From Allgaiera indica (GTDB taxonomy: Bacteria > Pseudomonadota > Alphaproteobacteria > Rhodobacterales > Rhodobacteraceae), in the NCBI RefSeq assembly GCF_900106675.1, contig NZ_FNOB01000026.1:1-47171 (forward strand): 47,171 bases of DNA. Direction: 5' to 3'. The notes beneath the pieces were generated by a model. That model did no database searches. It worked only from the letters and a program-made list of their open reading frames with translations, and was not told the origin of the DNA. The position numbers were made by a program, and so were the translations under genes. Shown one piece after another: positions 26,568 to 34,178 of this stretch. Every line of letters starts with the position of its first letter. Position 1 is the first letter of the stretch.

Positions 26568-27110
26568 ATGCCCAAACTCACCGAAACCCAAACCCTCATC
26601 CTCAGCGCCGGGGCCCAGCGCCCGGGCAACATCGCCCTGCCGCTGCCCAAGGGGCTGCACGGTGCGGCCGCGAAGATGACCGTCACCAAGATGATCGAAC
26701 GCGGCTGGTTGCAGGAGGTCGACGCTAACCTGCGCCGGGGCGAGCCACTCTGGCGCGAGATCGGCGATGGCCATGGCACCACGCTGGTGGTCACTGAGGC
26801 AGGGCTGCTCGCCATTGGCATCGAACCGGTGGTGGTGCAGACCATGGCCGCCATCCGTAAACACGCAGCCGAAGCGCCGGCGCCCAAGCCGGTGACACCG
26901 CGCGCCGGTACCAAGCAGGCGATGCTGATTGCGATGCTTCAGGCGCCCGAAGGCGCCACGATGGAGGCGATCATCGCCGCCACCGGCTGGCAGGCTCACA
27001 GCGCACGGGGTGCGATGTCCGGGGCTTTGGGCAAGAAGCTGGGGTTGGTTGTGACCTCGGTGAAGGAAGAAGGCCGGGGGCGGGTGTATCGTATCGGCCA
27101 GTCCGGCTAG
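26568..27110 (+). CDS. DUF3489 domain protein
   Basis: This 180-aa protein has an N-terminal winged-helix-like repeat (LTETQTLILSAGAQRPGNIALPLPKGLHGAAAKMTVTKMIERGWL) and a C-terminal DUF3489 block (RAGTKQAMLIAMLQAPEGATMEAIIAATGWQAHSARGAMSGAL). The family is common in alphaproteobacterial phages and plasmids and looks DNA-binding; no role is proven. It is divergent from the late operon, and the palindrome at 26427-26443 lies between the two genes. Confidence 0.88.
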   Translation: MPKLTETQTLILSAGAQRPGNIALPLPKGLHGAAAKMTVTKMIERGWLQEVDANLRRGEPLWREIGDGHGTTLVVTEAGLLAIGIEPVVVQTMAAIRKHAAEAPAPKPVTPRAGTKQAMLIAMLQAPEGATMEAIIAATGWQAHSARGAMSGALGKKLGLVVTSVKEEGRGRVYRIGQSG

Positions 27111-27283
27111 AATCTGACCAACGGCGGCTACGAGCCCAGAACTTCCCTCCGCGCTGGGGGCGGCATCCTGTTTCGGTATTGCTCAGATATGATAAGAACG
27201 GGGCCCATGCGAAAAACATGGCATGAGAAGAAAGGTAGCGAAGCAATCCCGCTATTCGTGGCTGTGGAACGGAAAGGCCCTTG

Positions 27284-27967
27284 ATGCGTGTTTACAAGTT
27301 CTATCGCGCAGACTACGCGCGCCAAGCAATTTTGAAGCAGCGATTGAAGCTGACGACACTGAATGACGTCAACGATCCGTTCGAGCTTCGTGCGGTGAGC
27401 TCCGGCGATCAGCGCATTCGCCTCGAGCTGGAGCGGTGGCGGCAAGAGAAAAGTAGGGAACTTGCATTCATTTCTTTCTCAAGGGGACGAAAGAATCCCG
27501 TGGTCTGGTCGCATTATGCAGACAACTATCGCGGAGTGTGCCTCGGCTTCCAGGTAGATGACAAGTATCTGGCGGAAATCGAATATACTCAAAGTCGACT
27601 CATGTTTCCGAGATACGACTTAAAAGAGAGGATGGCTTCTAGCGATTGGCGTAAAAGGATATTTCCGTTTGTGACAAAGTTTGCACACTGGCAATATGAA
27701 GATGAGCTTCGGGCTTTTCACGAGCTCGGAGGAGCCGACGTCATCCACGATAACGGTCTCTGCTTTCAGCCGTTCGGCGACACATTTACGCTGAAGGAGA
27801 TCATACTCGGCCCAGGCTACCAACCTGTCAAAAATGCCGACGAGCGCAAGGAAATCATGGATGCAGTCGCGCAATTCGAGGGATGTTCGACAAAGACCGC
27901 GCGGCTGGCATTCAATGAGTTCGAGGTCGCGATTCAGCACGAGAGATCACGACAAAAGCAGATTTGA
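27284..27967 (+). CDS. DUF2971 protein, possible moron
   Basis: This 227-aa protein starts MRVYKFYRADYARQAILKQRLKLTTLNDVNDPFE and has FISFSRGRKNPVVWSHYADNYRGVCLGFQV and FAHWQYEDELRAF, the DUF2971 pattern. The family is widespread, often near defence or mobile genes, with no agreed reaction. I used the ATG at 27284, preceded by GGAAAGG, rather than the TTG directly before it. The gene is visibly less GC-rich than its neighbours, points away from the late operon and has its own upstream region, all signs of a recent moron. Confidence 0.85.
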   Translation: MRVYKFYRADYARQAILKQRLKLTTLNDVNDPFELRAVSSGDQRIRLELERWRQEKSRELAFISFSRGRKNPVVWSHYADNYRGVCLGFQVDDKYLAEIEYTQSRLMFPRYDLKERMASSDWRKRIFPFVTKFAHWQYEDELRAFHELGGADVIHDNGLCFQPFGDTFTLKEIILGPGYQPVKNADERKEIMDAVAQFEGCSTKTARLAFNEFEVAIQHERSRQKQI

Positions 27968-28276
27968 TGTCCCGGCGCTCAGGAGAGCGGGCCCGTCAGC
28001 GCGCGGGCGCAGTGCAACTCGCTTAGCAGTGCAACGCGCTTAATCGAAGCCTCAAAGCCCGAACGCCGTAGCCCAACCGAAGGCTGCACCGGATTGCACG
28101 CGCCCTGAGCGGTGGGGGCAAGGCGACACTCTCAATTGAACGTCAGCTCCGTAAGCACAGCCGCCATTGCTCCCCGATCATGCCGAGCAACCGTTTCGCT
28201 GTCGGCTGCATCGAGCGCGGGGCTGGTCCAGTCGAACTCCACGATGCAGGCGCCGATTGTGGCAACCAGAACGGCG
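27968..28276. other. Intergenic region, possible decayed small frame
   Basis: No firm gene is seen. On the minus strand, 28132-28275 holds a coding-like frame (DAVLVATIGACIVEFDWTSPALDAADSE...) directly after the methyltransferase stop, but it lacks an ATG. It may be a decayed gene or use a rare start. Confidence 0.35.
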
Positions 28277-29539
28277 TCATGCCGCCAACCTCTTGGCCTT
28301 CAACTCGGCGAATGTCTCGCCATTCTCGGCCAGGATGGCGTTGGCGCCGGTGAACTGCTGCCAGCGTTCGACAGCGACATCGACATAGGCCGGGTTCAGC
28401 TCGATCCCGTAGCACACCCGCCCGGTGGTTTCTGCCGCGATCAGCGTGGTGCCGGATCCCATGAAGGGTTCATACACCGCCTGACCGGGACTCGAGTTGT
28501 TCAGGATCGGGCGGCGCATGCATTCGACCGGCTTCTGGGTTCCGTGCACGGTGGCGGCGTCCTGATCCTTGCCGGAGATGTGCCACAGCGTGGTCTGCTT
28601 GCGGTCGCCGGCCCAGTGGCCCTTGCCGGTCTTCTTGACCGCATACCAGCAGGGCTCGTGCTGCCAGTGATAGTCGCCGCGGCTGAGAACCAGCCGATCC
28701 TTGGCCCAGATGATCTGTGACCGGACGGTGAACCCTGCCGCCACCAGGCTTTCGGCGACGGTCGTGGAATGCAGCGCGCCATGCCAGACATAGGCGACGT
28801 CGCCCGGAAACAACGCCCAGGCTTCGCGCCAGTCGGCGCGGTCATCGTTCAGCACCTTGCCGGTGCGCTTGGTCTTCGCCGCACCCGCCTGGTTGCGCCA
28901 GGAGGGGTCATACTGCACGCCGTAGGGCGGGTCGGTCACCATCAGCAGCGGTTTCACATCGCCGAGGAGCCGCCCGACCACATCGGCGGAGGTGCTGTCG
29001 CCGCAGATCAGCCGGTGCGATCCAAGCTGCCAGAGGTCGCCCACGACCGACACCGGCTTGACCGGCGGTTCGGGGATGTCATCTTCGCCCTCCACCGGCC
29101 CATCACCGCCCAGCGCATCGGGATCCCGAAGCAGGGCGTCCAGATCCTCGTCGGTGATACCGAGCAGCGACAGGTCGAAATCTTCGGCCAGCAGCCCCGC
29201 GACCTCGTCGCGCAGCACCGCCTCGTCCCATTCGCCCAGCTCGGTCAGCTTGTTGTCGGCGATGCGGTAGGCGCGGCGCTCGGCCTCGTCGAGATGGCTG
29301 AGCCGGATCACCGGCACGTCCTTCAGCCCGAGCATCGTGGCGGCCAGCACCCGCCCATGCCCGGCGATCAACTCGCCATCGTCGGCCACCATGCAGGGCA
29401 CGGTCCAGCCGAACTTGGCCATGCTGGCGGCGATCTTCGCTACCTGGTCGTCCTCGTGCATCTTGGCATTGCGGGCATAGGGGCGCAGCCGCTCGATCGG
29501 CCAGGTCTCGATCTGGCTCGGCGCGAAGACGAGGTCCAT
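28277..29539 (-). CDS. ParB-like and DNA methyltransferase fusion protein
   Basis: This 420-aa protein has an N-terminal ParB/Srx-like part (about residues 10-140, with GELIAGHGRVLAA at 55-67) and a C-terminal amino-methyltransferase with DPPY at 203-206 and FMGSGT at 359-364. Motif IV before motif I is the beta-class order, so N6-adenine or N4-cytosine is modified. No restriction gene lies nearby, so it is an orphan enzyme as often found in phages, perhaps for anti-restriction or for marking phage DNA. I used the ATG at 29539; the upstream part lacks coding character. Confidence 0.9.
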   Translation of the reverse strand: MDLVFAPSQIETWPIERLRPYARNAKMHEDDQVAKIAASMAKFGWTVPCMVADDGELIAGHGRVLAATMLGLKDVPVIRLSHLDEAERRAYRIADNKLTELGEWDEAVLRDEVAGLLAEDFDLSLLGITDEDLDALLRDPDALGGDGPVEGEDDIPEPPVKPVSVVGDLWQLGSHRLICGDSTSADVVGRLLGDVKPLLMVTDPPYGVQYDPSWRNQAGAAKTKRTGKVLNDDRADWREAWALFPGDVAYVWHGALHSTTVAESLVAAGFTVRSQIIWAKDRLVLSRGDYHWQHEPCWYAVKKTGKGHWAGDRKQTTLWHISGKDQDAATVHGTQKPVECMRRPILNNSSPGQAVYEPFMGSGTTLIAAETTGRVCYGIELNPAYVDVAVERWQQFTGANAILAENGETFAELKAKRLAA

Positions 29540-30216
29540 GGGCGGTTCTCTGATGTGGGGCGGGGCGGGCAGACCGATGCGCGCGGCCGGGACGGCCCGC
29601 AGCAAGATCGGGATCCGCGATGTCGGGGAAATGAAAGCGCCCGCGAGGGGTTTCCTCCGGGCGCCATTCTTCGATGATCAAGGGGTAGGTCAATGGGGGC
29701 AGCTTTGTCAATCGGAAAACCGGAGTGGATTCAACGCGTTCCTGGCATGGTGGCTTCCGCGGGGTGACTTCCGGCCAAGGTGGCTTCCCCGAAGTGGATT
29801 CCCTGGATTCCGCCTGGGAATCCACCCTGCCGAAGATCGCATCTCGCAACGGTTTGATTTGTTGAGGATTTTCTTGACGCAGTGCGCCAAGTGGATTCCG
29901 GGTGGATTCCCCGGTGAAGAAGCCAGTCGCTAGCGAACTGCCGCGCTGCGCCCCCCCGCATACGAGTGGGGGCGGGGAGGAACCATGCCAGGGGGCTTGC
30001 TGGTCGTACCGGCCCACGGCTGCGGTTCCGCTGCGGTGGCGTGGCGGAGCGCTGGCTCCCCGAACCGGCCATTCCTGCGCAGCGCAGGATATCTGTGCGT
30101 AGTTCGAGGTCGGTCAGATTGCGATCTGGAGAAGATTACGGCTTCCGCGAACATGGCATTGCAAAGCACCTCGCTGCCCCATGGCCTCGGTCGGCAGTCT
30201 GTCTGCAGCGCGACAA
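29540..30216. other. Long non-coding region upstream of the methyltransferase
   Basis: No gene is convincing here. It holds the GTGGMTTCC cluster, then a GC hairpin (about 29948-29975, CGCCCCCC with a TGGGGGCG partner), then sequence resembling dispersed intergenic repeats. It is the longest gene-free stretch of the phage early region and is a good place for control or replication signals. Confidence 0.5.
29725..29910. repeat. Cluster of GTGGMTTCC repeats
   Basis: At least seven direct copies of GTGG[A/C]TTC or a one-base variant lie at 29725, 29750, 29764 (GTGACTTCC), 29780, 29794, 29891 and 29902, with a partial copy at 29804 and an inverted copy at 29817-29826. The first five direct copies are 14-25 bp apart. 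The region does not code for a convincing protein. Confidence 0.75.
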
Positions 30217-30342
30217 TCAGGATGAGAATCTCATCCAGATTGCCCCCTTGGCACCCATGGGATAGCTCGTCTCGCCGCACTGCCGGTCAAACTGCTTTTC
30301 GGCCAGCTCGGAAATGGCCTGGACGTTTTCGACAGCGTTCAT
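30217..30342 (-). CDS. Small protein coupled to the VapC gene
   Basis: A 41-aa frame (MNAVENVQAISELAEKQFDRQ...) starts inside the toxin stop codon as ATGA, so the two could be translationally coupled. The protein is mildly acidic with a helical N-terminus. I do not recognise it. It could be a third gene of the toxin-antitoxin unit or an unrelated phage gene. Confidence 0.4.
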   Translation of the reverse strand: MNAVENVQAISELAEKQFDRQCGETSYPMGAKGAIWMRFSS

Positions 30343-30761
30343 TGGTCGTTCCAGGGATTGATCAGGCGGATGCCGCAGCCATCGAAATCCTTGACGTTGC
30401 GGGTGGCGACAGGGGCGTTCGCGGCGCGGGCGACGGCCGCGATCTGACAGTCGGCCTCGGCGATGGGGCGGCCCGCTGCCCGGCGTTGGGCTGCAATTTC
30501 GGCGTAGGCTTTGGCGGCAGGGCTGTCGAAGGGTAGGACGCGGGCCTGGAAATCCAGATCGATCATGGCGTCGAGGGCCAGTTGCAGCCGATCACGGCGC
30601 TGGCCTTCGGGCAGGATTGCGACGCCGGTGCGCAGTTCCGCTTCGGTGACAGCCGAGATGAACAGGTCAGCAGTGTCGTGCTTGCCGAACCAGTCCAGCA
30701 CGATCTGGGCTGGTTCGGTGCGCATCAGTTCCGAGATCACGTTGGTGTCGAGCAGGATCAT
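30339..30761 (-). CDS. VapC/FitB-type PIN-domain toxin
   Basis: This 140-aa PIN protein begins MILLDTNVISELMR and keeps the acidic set D5, E42, D104 and D125 that binds metal and cuts RNA. The closest type is FitB/VapC. It follows its antitoxin by 3 nt. The unit probably stabilises the element or acts against other phages; which RNA it cuts is not visible. Confidence 0.9.
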   Translation of the reverse strand: MILLDTNVISELMRTEPAQIVLDWFGKHDTADLFISAVTEAELRTGVAILPEGQRRDRLQLALDAMIDLDFQARVLPFDSPAAKAYAEIAAQRRAAGRPIAEADCQIAAVARAANAPVATRNVKDFDGCGIRLINPWNDQ

Positions 30762-30764
30762 GGA

Positions 30765-31007
30765 TCATTCGAAGTCCGGCGATGGCCGCATCGGGCCGCG
30801 TTGCGCTGGCGGCAAGTCGATCCCGCCCACGGCTGCGAACCTCGCGTGGATCGCCAGGCCAAGGTTGAGTGGCGCGCTGGGCTGGCCAACAACCTGTCGC
30901 AAGATATCGCGGGCCTCCTCTTCCATCGAGCGGCCATGCTCAGCCGCCCGAACGCGCAGGCGGTGCTTCACATCGTCGTCCAGATTGCGAATCGTGATGC
31001 TGGCCAT
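30765..31007 (-). CDS. FitA-type ribbon-helix-helix antitoxin
   Basis: This 80-aa protein begins MASITIRNLDDDVKHRLRVRAAEHGRSMEEEARDILRQ, the FitA/Arc-like ribbon-helix-helix, and ends in a toxin-binding tail. It should neutralise the PIN toxin and repress the operon. TGATAGCA at 31042-31049, in the promoter region, resembles a FitAB-type operator half site; I did not find a clear second half. Confidence 0.9.
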   Translation of the reverse strand: MASITIRNLDDDVKHRLRVRAAEHGRSMEEEARDILRQVVGQPSAPLNLGLAIHARFAAVGGIDLPPAQRGPMRPSPDFE

Positions 31008-31126
31008 GTTGCCCTCCGGTTGCAATGCCAAAACTATGCAATGATAGCAGTGCAATCAAGCCCAAGCTGGAGCGGTGACGGGGTGGGCAAAGGCTAACCG
31101 GCAGAATTGACGCTTTGCAACGTCGG

Positions 31127-31792
31127 CTATTGGCAGCGACGAGGAAGCCACGGCTGCAATTTGGGCAGTACGACAGTCACCTCGATCTCCCGCAGCATCC
31201 CACCCGCCACCAGCCCATCCCGGACCCAGTTCAGCGCCCGCCACCAGTCCTCGTAGCCGCGCCGCGCCCCCTCGATCTGGCCCGGATGCGGGTACCATGT
31301 GACCGGACAGGCCAGCACCTCGACGCTGCGCCACTTACCGCGATGCAGCACGCGCTCGGTGCCGACCACGACCGTGGTCGATCGCTCGCCATGCTGGTTG
31401 CGCTTGGTCTCGACGGGTACGCAGCGCGGCACCGCACCGGGCATCCAGTCCGGCGTGAGTCCAGCGCGCGCCAGTTCGGCCACGCGGATTGCCATCCGGA
31501 TGCCACCGCGGCTGTCGGGCAATCCTGCGACAGCCGCGGCGACGACCTCGGCGTCAGGGTGGGTGGAACTGCCGATCTTGTGCCGACCGCCGTCGATCTT
31601 ACAGCCCAATGCGGCACGCTGCAGCAGCACGTATTCCAGCCCGAATCCGAACCCGGCCTCCTCGTCGTCCCGCCGCTCGGGCAGCTCGAGCTGCGCCTTC
31701 TCGATGCGGAACGCCCATTCCAGGATGGCCTGCACGCCCAGCGCGCGCTTCTCGCGACCACCACTGCGGCCGATGCGCCGTTGCATGGTCAT
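31127..31792 (-). CDS. Conserved phage hypothetical protein
   Basis: This 221-aa basic protein begins MTMQRRIGRSGGREKRALGVQAILEWAFRIEKAQLELPE and is translationally coupled (4-nt overlap) to the replication protein. It has no domain I can name. Tight coupling suggests a role in early phage replication or regulation. A fragment of a dispersed intergenic repeat lies downstream (about 31117-31143). Confidence 0.65.
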   Translation of the reverse strand: MTMQRRIGRSGGREKRALGVQAILEWAFRIEKAQLELPERRDDEEAGFGFGLEYVLLQRAALGCKIDGGRHKIGSSTHPDAEVVAAAVAGLPDSRGGIRMAIRVAELARAGLTPDWMPGAVPRCVPVETKRNQHGERSTTVVVGTERVLHRGKWRSVEVLACPVTWYPHPGQIEGARRGYEDWWRALNWVRDGLVAGGMLREIEVTVVLPKLQPWLPRRCQ

Positions 31793-32757
31793 CGCACACC
31801 TCGCATCCGCAGCCGCTCGACGGTCACCAGACCGCGGGCCAGCATCGCCTCGCGCGTCGCGTTGCTGATCGTGTTGGCCGGCAGGAAGCGGTCGGAGTTC
31901 ACCAGCCCGGCGTAGAACGCCGCCACGTCGTCGGGGCTGGCCGGGCCCTGCGCGGCGCGGTTCGGCTGCCGCCTAGGGCTTCTGGCGGGCGGGCGGCCCG
32001 CAGTTGCCTGTGCCACGCGCTGGGCGGCGCGCTCCATCGCCCGGTCGAGGGCCTTGGGGCCATCCGGCGGGGCAGGGTGCTCTCGCCGCGTGGCAGTTGC
32101 GGTCTCGAGGATGTTGTCCTCGGTCAGTCCGAGGTCATCGCGCCAGCGCCGGACGTGTTCGCGGGCGGGCCAGCCCTTCCACCAGGCGGGCAGCGGGCCG
32201 TCGGACGAAAGGCCCAGCGCATTCAGCAACTCTGCGAAGAACCGATCGAACTCGGTCTCGCGCGCCTGCGCGTCCTCCTCCTCCTTTACAGGTTCCCTTA
32301 AAGGTTCTCTTACAAGGTTAGTCTCCGGATTCCGGAGATGGCTTTGGCCAAAATCCGGAGATGGAACCCGGCAAAATCCGGAGATGGCTCCATGACCGGA
32401 TTCCGGAGATGGGTCGGCATTTTGTTCGTGCTCCGTTCCCGCAAAGCCATCTCCGGTTTCCGGAACTGGCTCCTGCGGAAACCCGTCCTCGAAGCCGAGG
32501 ATGTAGCGCGTCGCCTGCCTACGATGGGTGCGCGGATCATGGGCGCGGACACGGTGGATTAGGCCCAGTTCCTCCAGCTTCGCCAGATGCTCGTTCAGAG
32601 CGGAGACCGACATCTCGGCGTCGTCCGCCAACCGCGCCTGGGTCGGGAAGCAGCCGAAGTCGGGGTTGTGGCGATCGCAGAGATGCCAGAGCACGATCTT
32701 AGTGGCGGGCTTCAGCCCACGCTGCTGGATCGCCCAGTTGGTGCCCTTGTGGCTCAT
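31789..32757 (-). CDS. Phage replication initiator-like protein with winged helix-turn-helix
   Basis: This 322-aa protein has an N-terminal winged helix (about residues 5-75, PATKIVLWHLCDRHNPDFGCFPTQARLADDAEMSVSALNEHLAKLEELGLI), a low-complexity middle (about 105-160) and a helical C-terminal part. The middle is encoded by DNA holding regular iterons (32329-32457). That matches lambda O, where the origin lies within the initiator gene. It should bind the origin and recruit host helicase. Confidence 0.8.
   Translation of the reverse strand: MSHKGTNWAIQQRGLKPATKIVLWHLCDRHNPDFGCFPTQARLADDAEMSVSALNEHLAKLEELGLIHRVRAHDPRTHRRQATRYILGFEDGFPQEPVPETGDGFAGTEHEQNADPSPESGHGAISGFCRVPSPDFGQSHLRNPETNLVREPLREPVKEEEDAQARETEFDRFFAELLNALGLSSDGPLPAWWKGWPAREHVRRWRDDLGLTEDNILETATATRREHPAPPDGPKALDRAMERAAQRVAQATAGRPPARSPRRQPNRAAQGPASPDDVAAFYAGLVNSDRFLPANTISNATREAMLARGLVTVERLRMRGVR
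32329..32457. repeat. In-gene iterons, probable phage replication origin
   Basis: Four direct copies of A[A/T]TCCGGAGATGG start at 32329, 32352, 32375 and 32400 (spacings 23, 23, 25), and an inverted core CCATCTCCGG lies at 32448-32457. A more AT-rich stretch with repeated AAGGTT words (about 32285-32320) adjoins them and could be the unwinding region. Confidence 0.7.
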
Positions 32758-33149
32758 GGCGCGACCCTCCGCGCTGGGCTGCGCACGCGGCTGGTGAACC
32801 CCTGATCGGCGAGCGCGCCCAGCGCGTCATCCACCGAGCGGACCAGCGCCCAGCCGAAACCCTGGGCGAGGACCGTATCGCGGAAGACCTCCTGCGATTT
32901 GCGCAACCGGCCAGTCTGGCTCTTGACCTCAAGGAACAGCACTCGGCCGCCTGAGAGCACGATCAGATCCGAGAAACCCGCATGGACGCCCATGCCGACA
33001 AGGATGGATTGGCGGATCCGGCCGCGCCGGTCGCCGGCGGCGATTTCGTTCACGGCATGATGCACGATGGCATCGCGGGGCAGGGCGATGCGCAGCGCCT
33101 GAACGATGGCGCGCTGGGCATCTGCCTCTGGGGTGGCGCGGCGGGTCAT
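32754..33149 (-). CDS. VRR-NUC family nuclease
   Basis: This 131-aa protein has the compact VRR-NUC core: AGFSDLIVLSGGRVLFLEVKSQTGRLRKSQEVFRD, with the D-(E-x-K) catalytic set of PD-(D/E)xK enzymes. Phage members act on branched or flap DNA in replication and recombination. It is coupled by 4 nt to the next gene. I used the ATG at 33149 at the family start. Confidence 0.88.
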   Translation of the reverse strand: MTRRATPEADAQRAIVQALRIALPRDAIVHHAVNEIAAGDRRGRIRQSILVGMGVHAGFSDLIVLSGGRVLFLEVKSQTGRLRKSQEVFRDTVLAQGFGWALVRSVDDALGALADQGFTSRVRSPARRVAP

Positions 33150-33367
33150 GGCTGCACCTCCGGCGGCGCGACGCGGTCGCAAGGGGGCGCCAAGAGGCGA
33201 AGCAGGCCCAGCGCTTCAAACCGCTCTCCGTCGTCCGGGCTCAATGCCCGGACCACCTTGCAGGCGAGATCGACCAGCGTGTCCGGGTGATGTGCGACAT
33301 CCGCGAGGACGCCACGCGCCTCGGTGAGACGGTCCTCGCACCAGTCGGGCGCGGCGGCGGCGCTCAT
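33146..33367 (-). CDS. Small phage hypothetical protein
   Basis: This 73-aa protein (MSAAAAPDWCEDRLTEARGVLADVAHHPDTLVDLACKVV...) overlaps both neighbours by 4 nt, so it is part of the early operon. Helical and acidic, with no motif I recognise. Confidence 0.7.
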   Translation of the reverse strand: MSAAAAPDWCEDRLTEARGVLADVAHHPDTLVDLACKVVRALSPDDGERFEALGLLRLLAPPCDRVAPPEVQP

Positions 33368-33609
33368 CGGCGGCCTCCTGCCCGACGCGGGGTCGGGACT
33401 TCCTGAAGCTGCAGCCAGTCGCGCACCGCGTCGCGGCGGTAATAGACCGCCCTTCCGACCCGGACGCAGGGTGGTCCCGCGCGGCGCGCCTCCCAGCGGC
33501 GCAGGGTATCGACGGTGAGCCCGAGATCGCGGGCGAGAGCGACCCGGCTGATGAGGCCGATGAGCAGGCTTGCAGCCTGCGCGTGTTCGGATTGGTCCGA
33601 TGCTGACAT
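33364..33609 (-). CDS. AlpA-like helix-turn-helix regulator / excisionase
   Basis: This 81-aa protein has a MerR-like helix-turn-helix with the AlpA/excisionase pattern: ISRVALARDLGLTVDTLRRWEARRAGPPCVRVGRAVYYRRDAVRDWL. It is the first gene of the leftward early operon, divergent from the integrase, and is a good candidate for directing excision or controlling int. The region between the two carries three long hairpin repeats that could be its sites. Confidence 0.85.
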   Translation of the reverse strand: MSASDQSEHAQAASLLIGLISRVALARDLGLTVDTLRRWEARRAGPPCVRVGRAVYYRRDAVRDWLQLQEVPTPRRAGGRR

Positions 33610-33672
33610 GTGCGTTCCTCCAGTGCCGCCCGGAACGGGCGGATCGCGGAGGGCAGCAGGCGCAGGGCCGAC

Positions 33673-33747
33673 AGGGTGGCGGGAAGGCGGAGGGTGGCGG
33701 TGATCCCGCGACCCCTGTGCCACCCCTTGTTTTATTGTGAATTTCGC
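33673..33747 (+). repeat. Hairpin repeat copy 1
   Basis: Two AGGGTGGC words are followed after a spacer by a GCCACCCC partner and a T-rich tail TTGTTTTATTGTGAATTTCG. The stem and T run also resemble a terminator. Confidence 0.75.
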
Positions 33748-33884
33748 AAATCACGCTGCGCCGCAGCAATCCGTGGCCGACGCACGCGCTCTCTACGCCA
33801 CCCCCGGAACTCGCCGCTTCGGCTGCGAACAGCGGCAAATCCCCGGAGTCTGGCCCGTTTGGCGGGGCTTGGCGGGCGTTCGAT

Positions 33885-33949
33885 GGGGTGGCAGGGTGGC
33901 AGAATCGCGCCGCCCCCCGTGCCACCCGTTAATTTATTGAGGATTTCGG
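33885..33949 (+). repeat. Hairpin repeat copy 2
   Basis: The layout is the same as copy 1, with tandem GGGTGGC words, GTGCCACCC and the tail TTAATTTATTGAGGATTTCG. It is direct relative to copy 1 and about 212 bp away. Confidence 0.75.
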
Positions 33950-34034
33950 GCATCTGCCCAGAAAATTGGCACAAGCGCCCGCCCGGAGTGTGAGCCTCAG
34001 CCCTGCCGCGGCGAGGTCTGGGGCCGAAACAAAG

Positions 34035-34109
34035 GCGGAACCCTCAACAAAATAAGGGGTGGCGCAGGGTAGGGCGCTTCTCCGCCACCCTCCGCCTGTG
34101 CGCCACCCT
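34035..34109 (-). repeat. Hairpin repeat copy 3 (inverted)
   Basis: Read on the minus strand it has AGGGTGGCG, GGCGGAGGGTGGCGG, a GCCACCCC partner and the tail TTATTTTGTTGAGGGTTCCG. It is the closest match to copy 1, in inverted orientation, and ends 70 bp before the integrase start. Confidence 0.75.
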
Positions 34110-34178
34110 AGGTGTCATGATCCGCTTGATCGCGCCGCGAATTCACGCCTGTGTGTCGGCGAAAGGAGAGACCGATCT

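Larger units (their letters stand above)
33610..34178. other. Regulatory region between AlpA-like gene and integrase
   Basis: This 569-bp gene-free region holds three copies of a 65-75-bp hairpin repeat (see separate entries) and must carry the divergent promoters. No other coding sequence is convincing. Confidence 0.6.

Noticed and set aside
28132-28275. Coding-like minus-strand frame after the methyltransferase gene
   Set aside because: It has plausible residues but no ATG and only weak alternative starts, so it is noted in the intergenic entry and not called as a gene.
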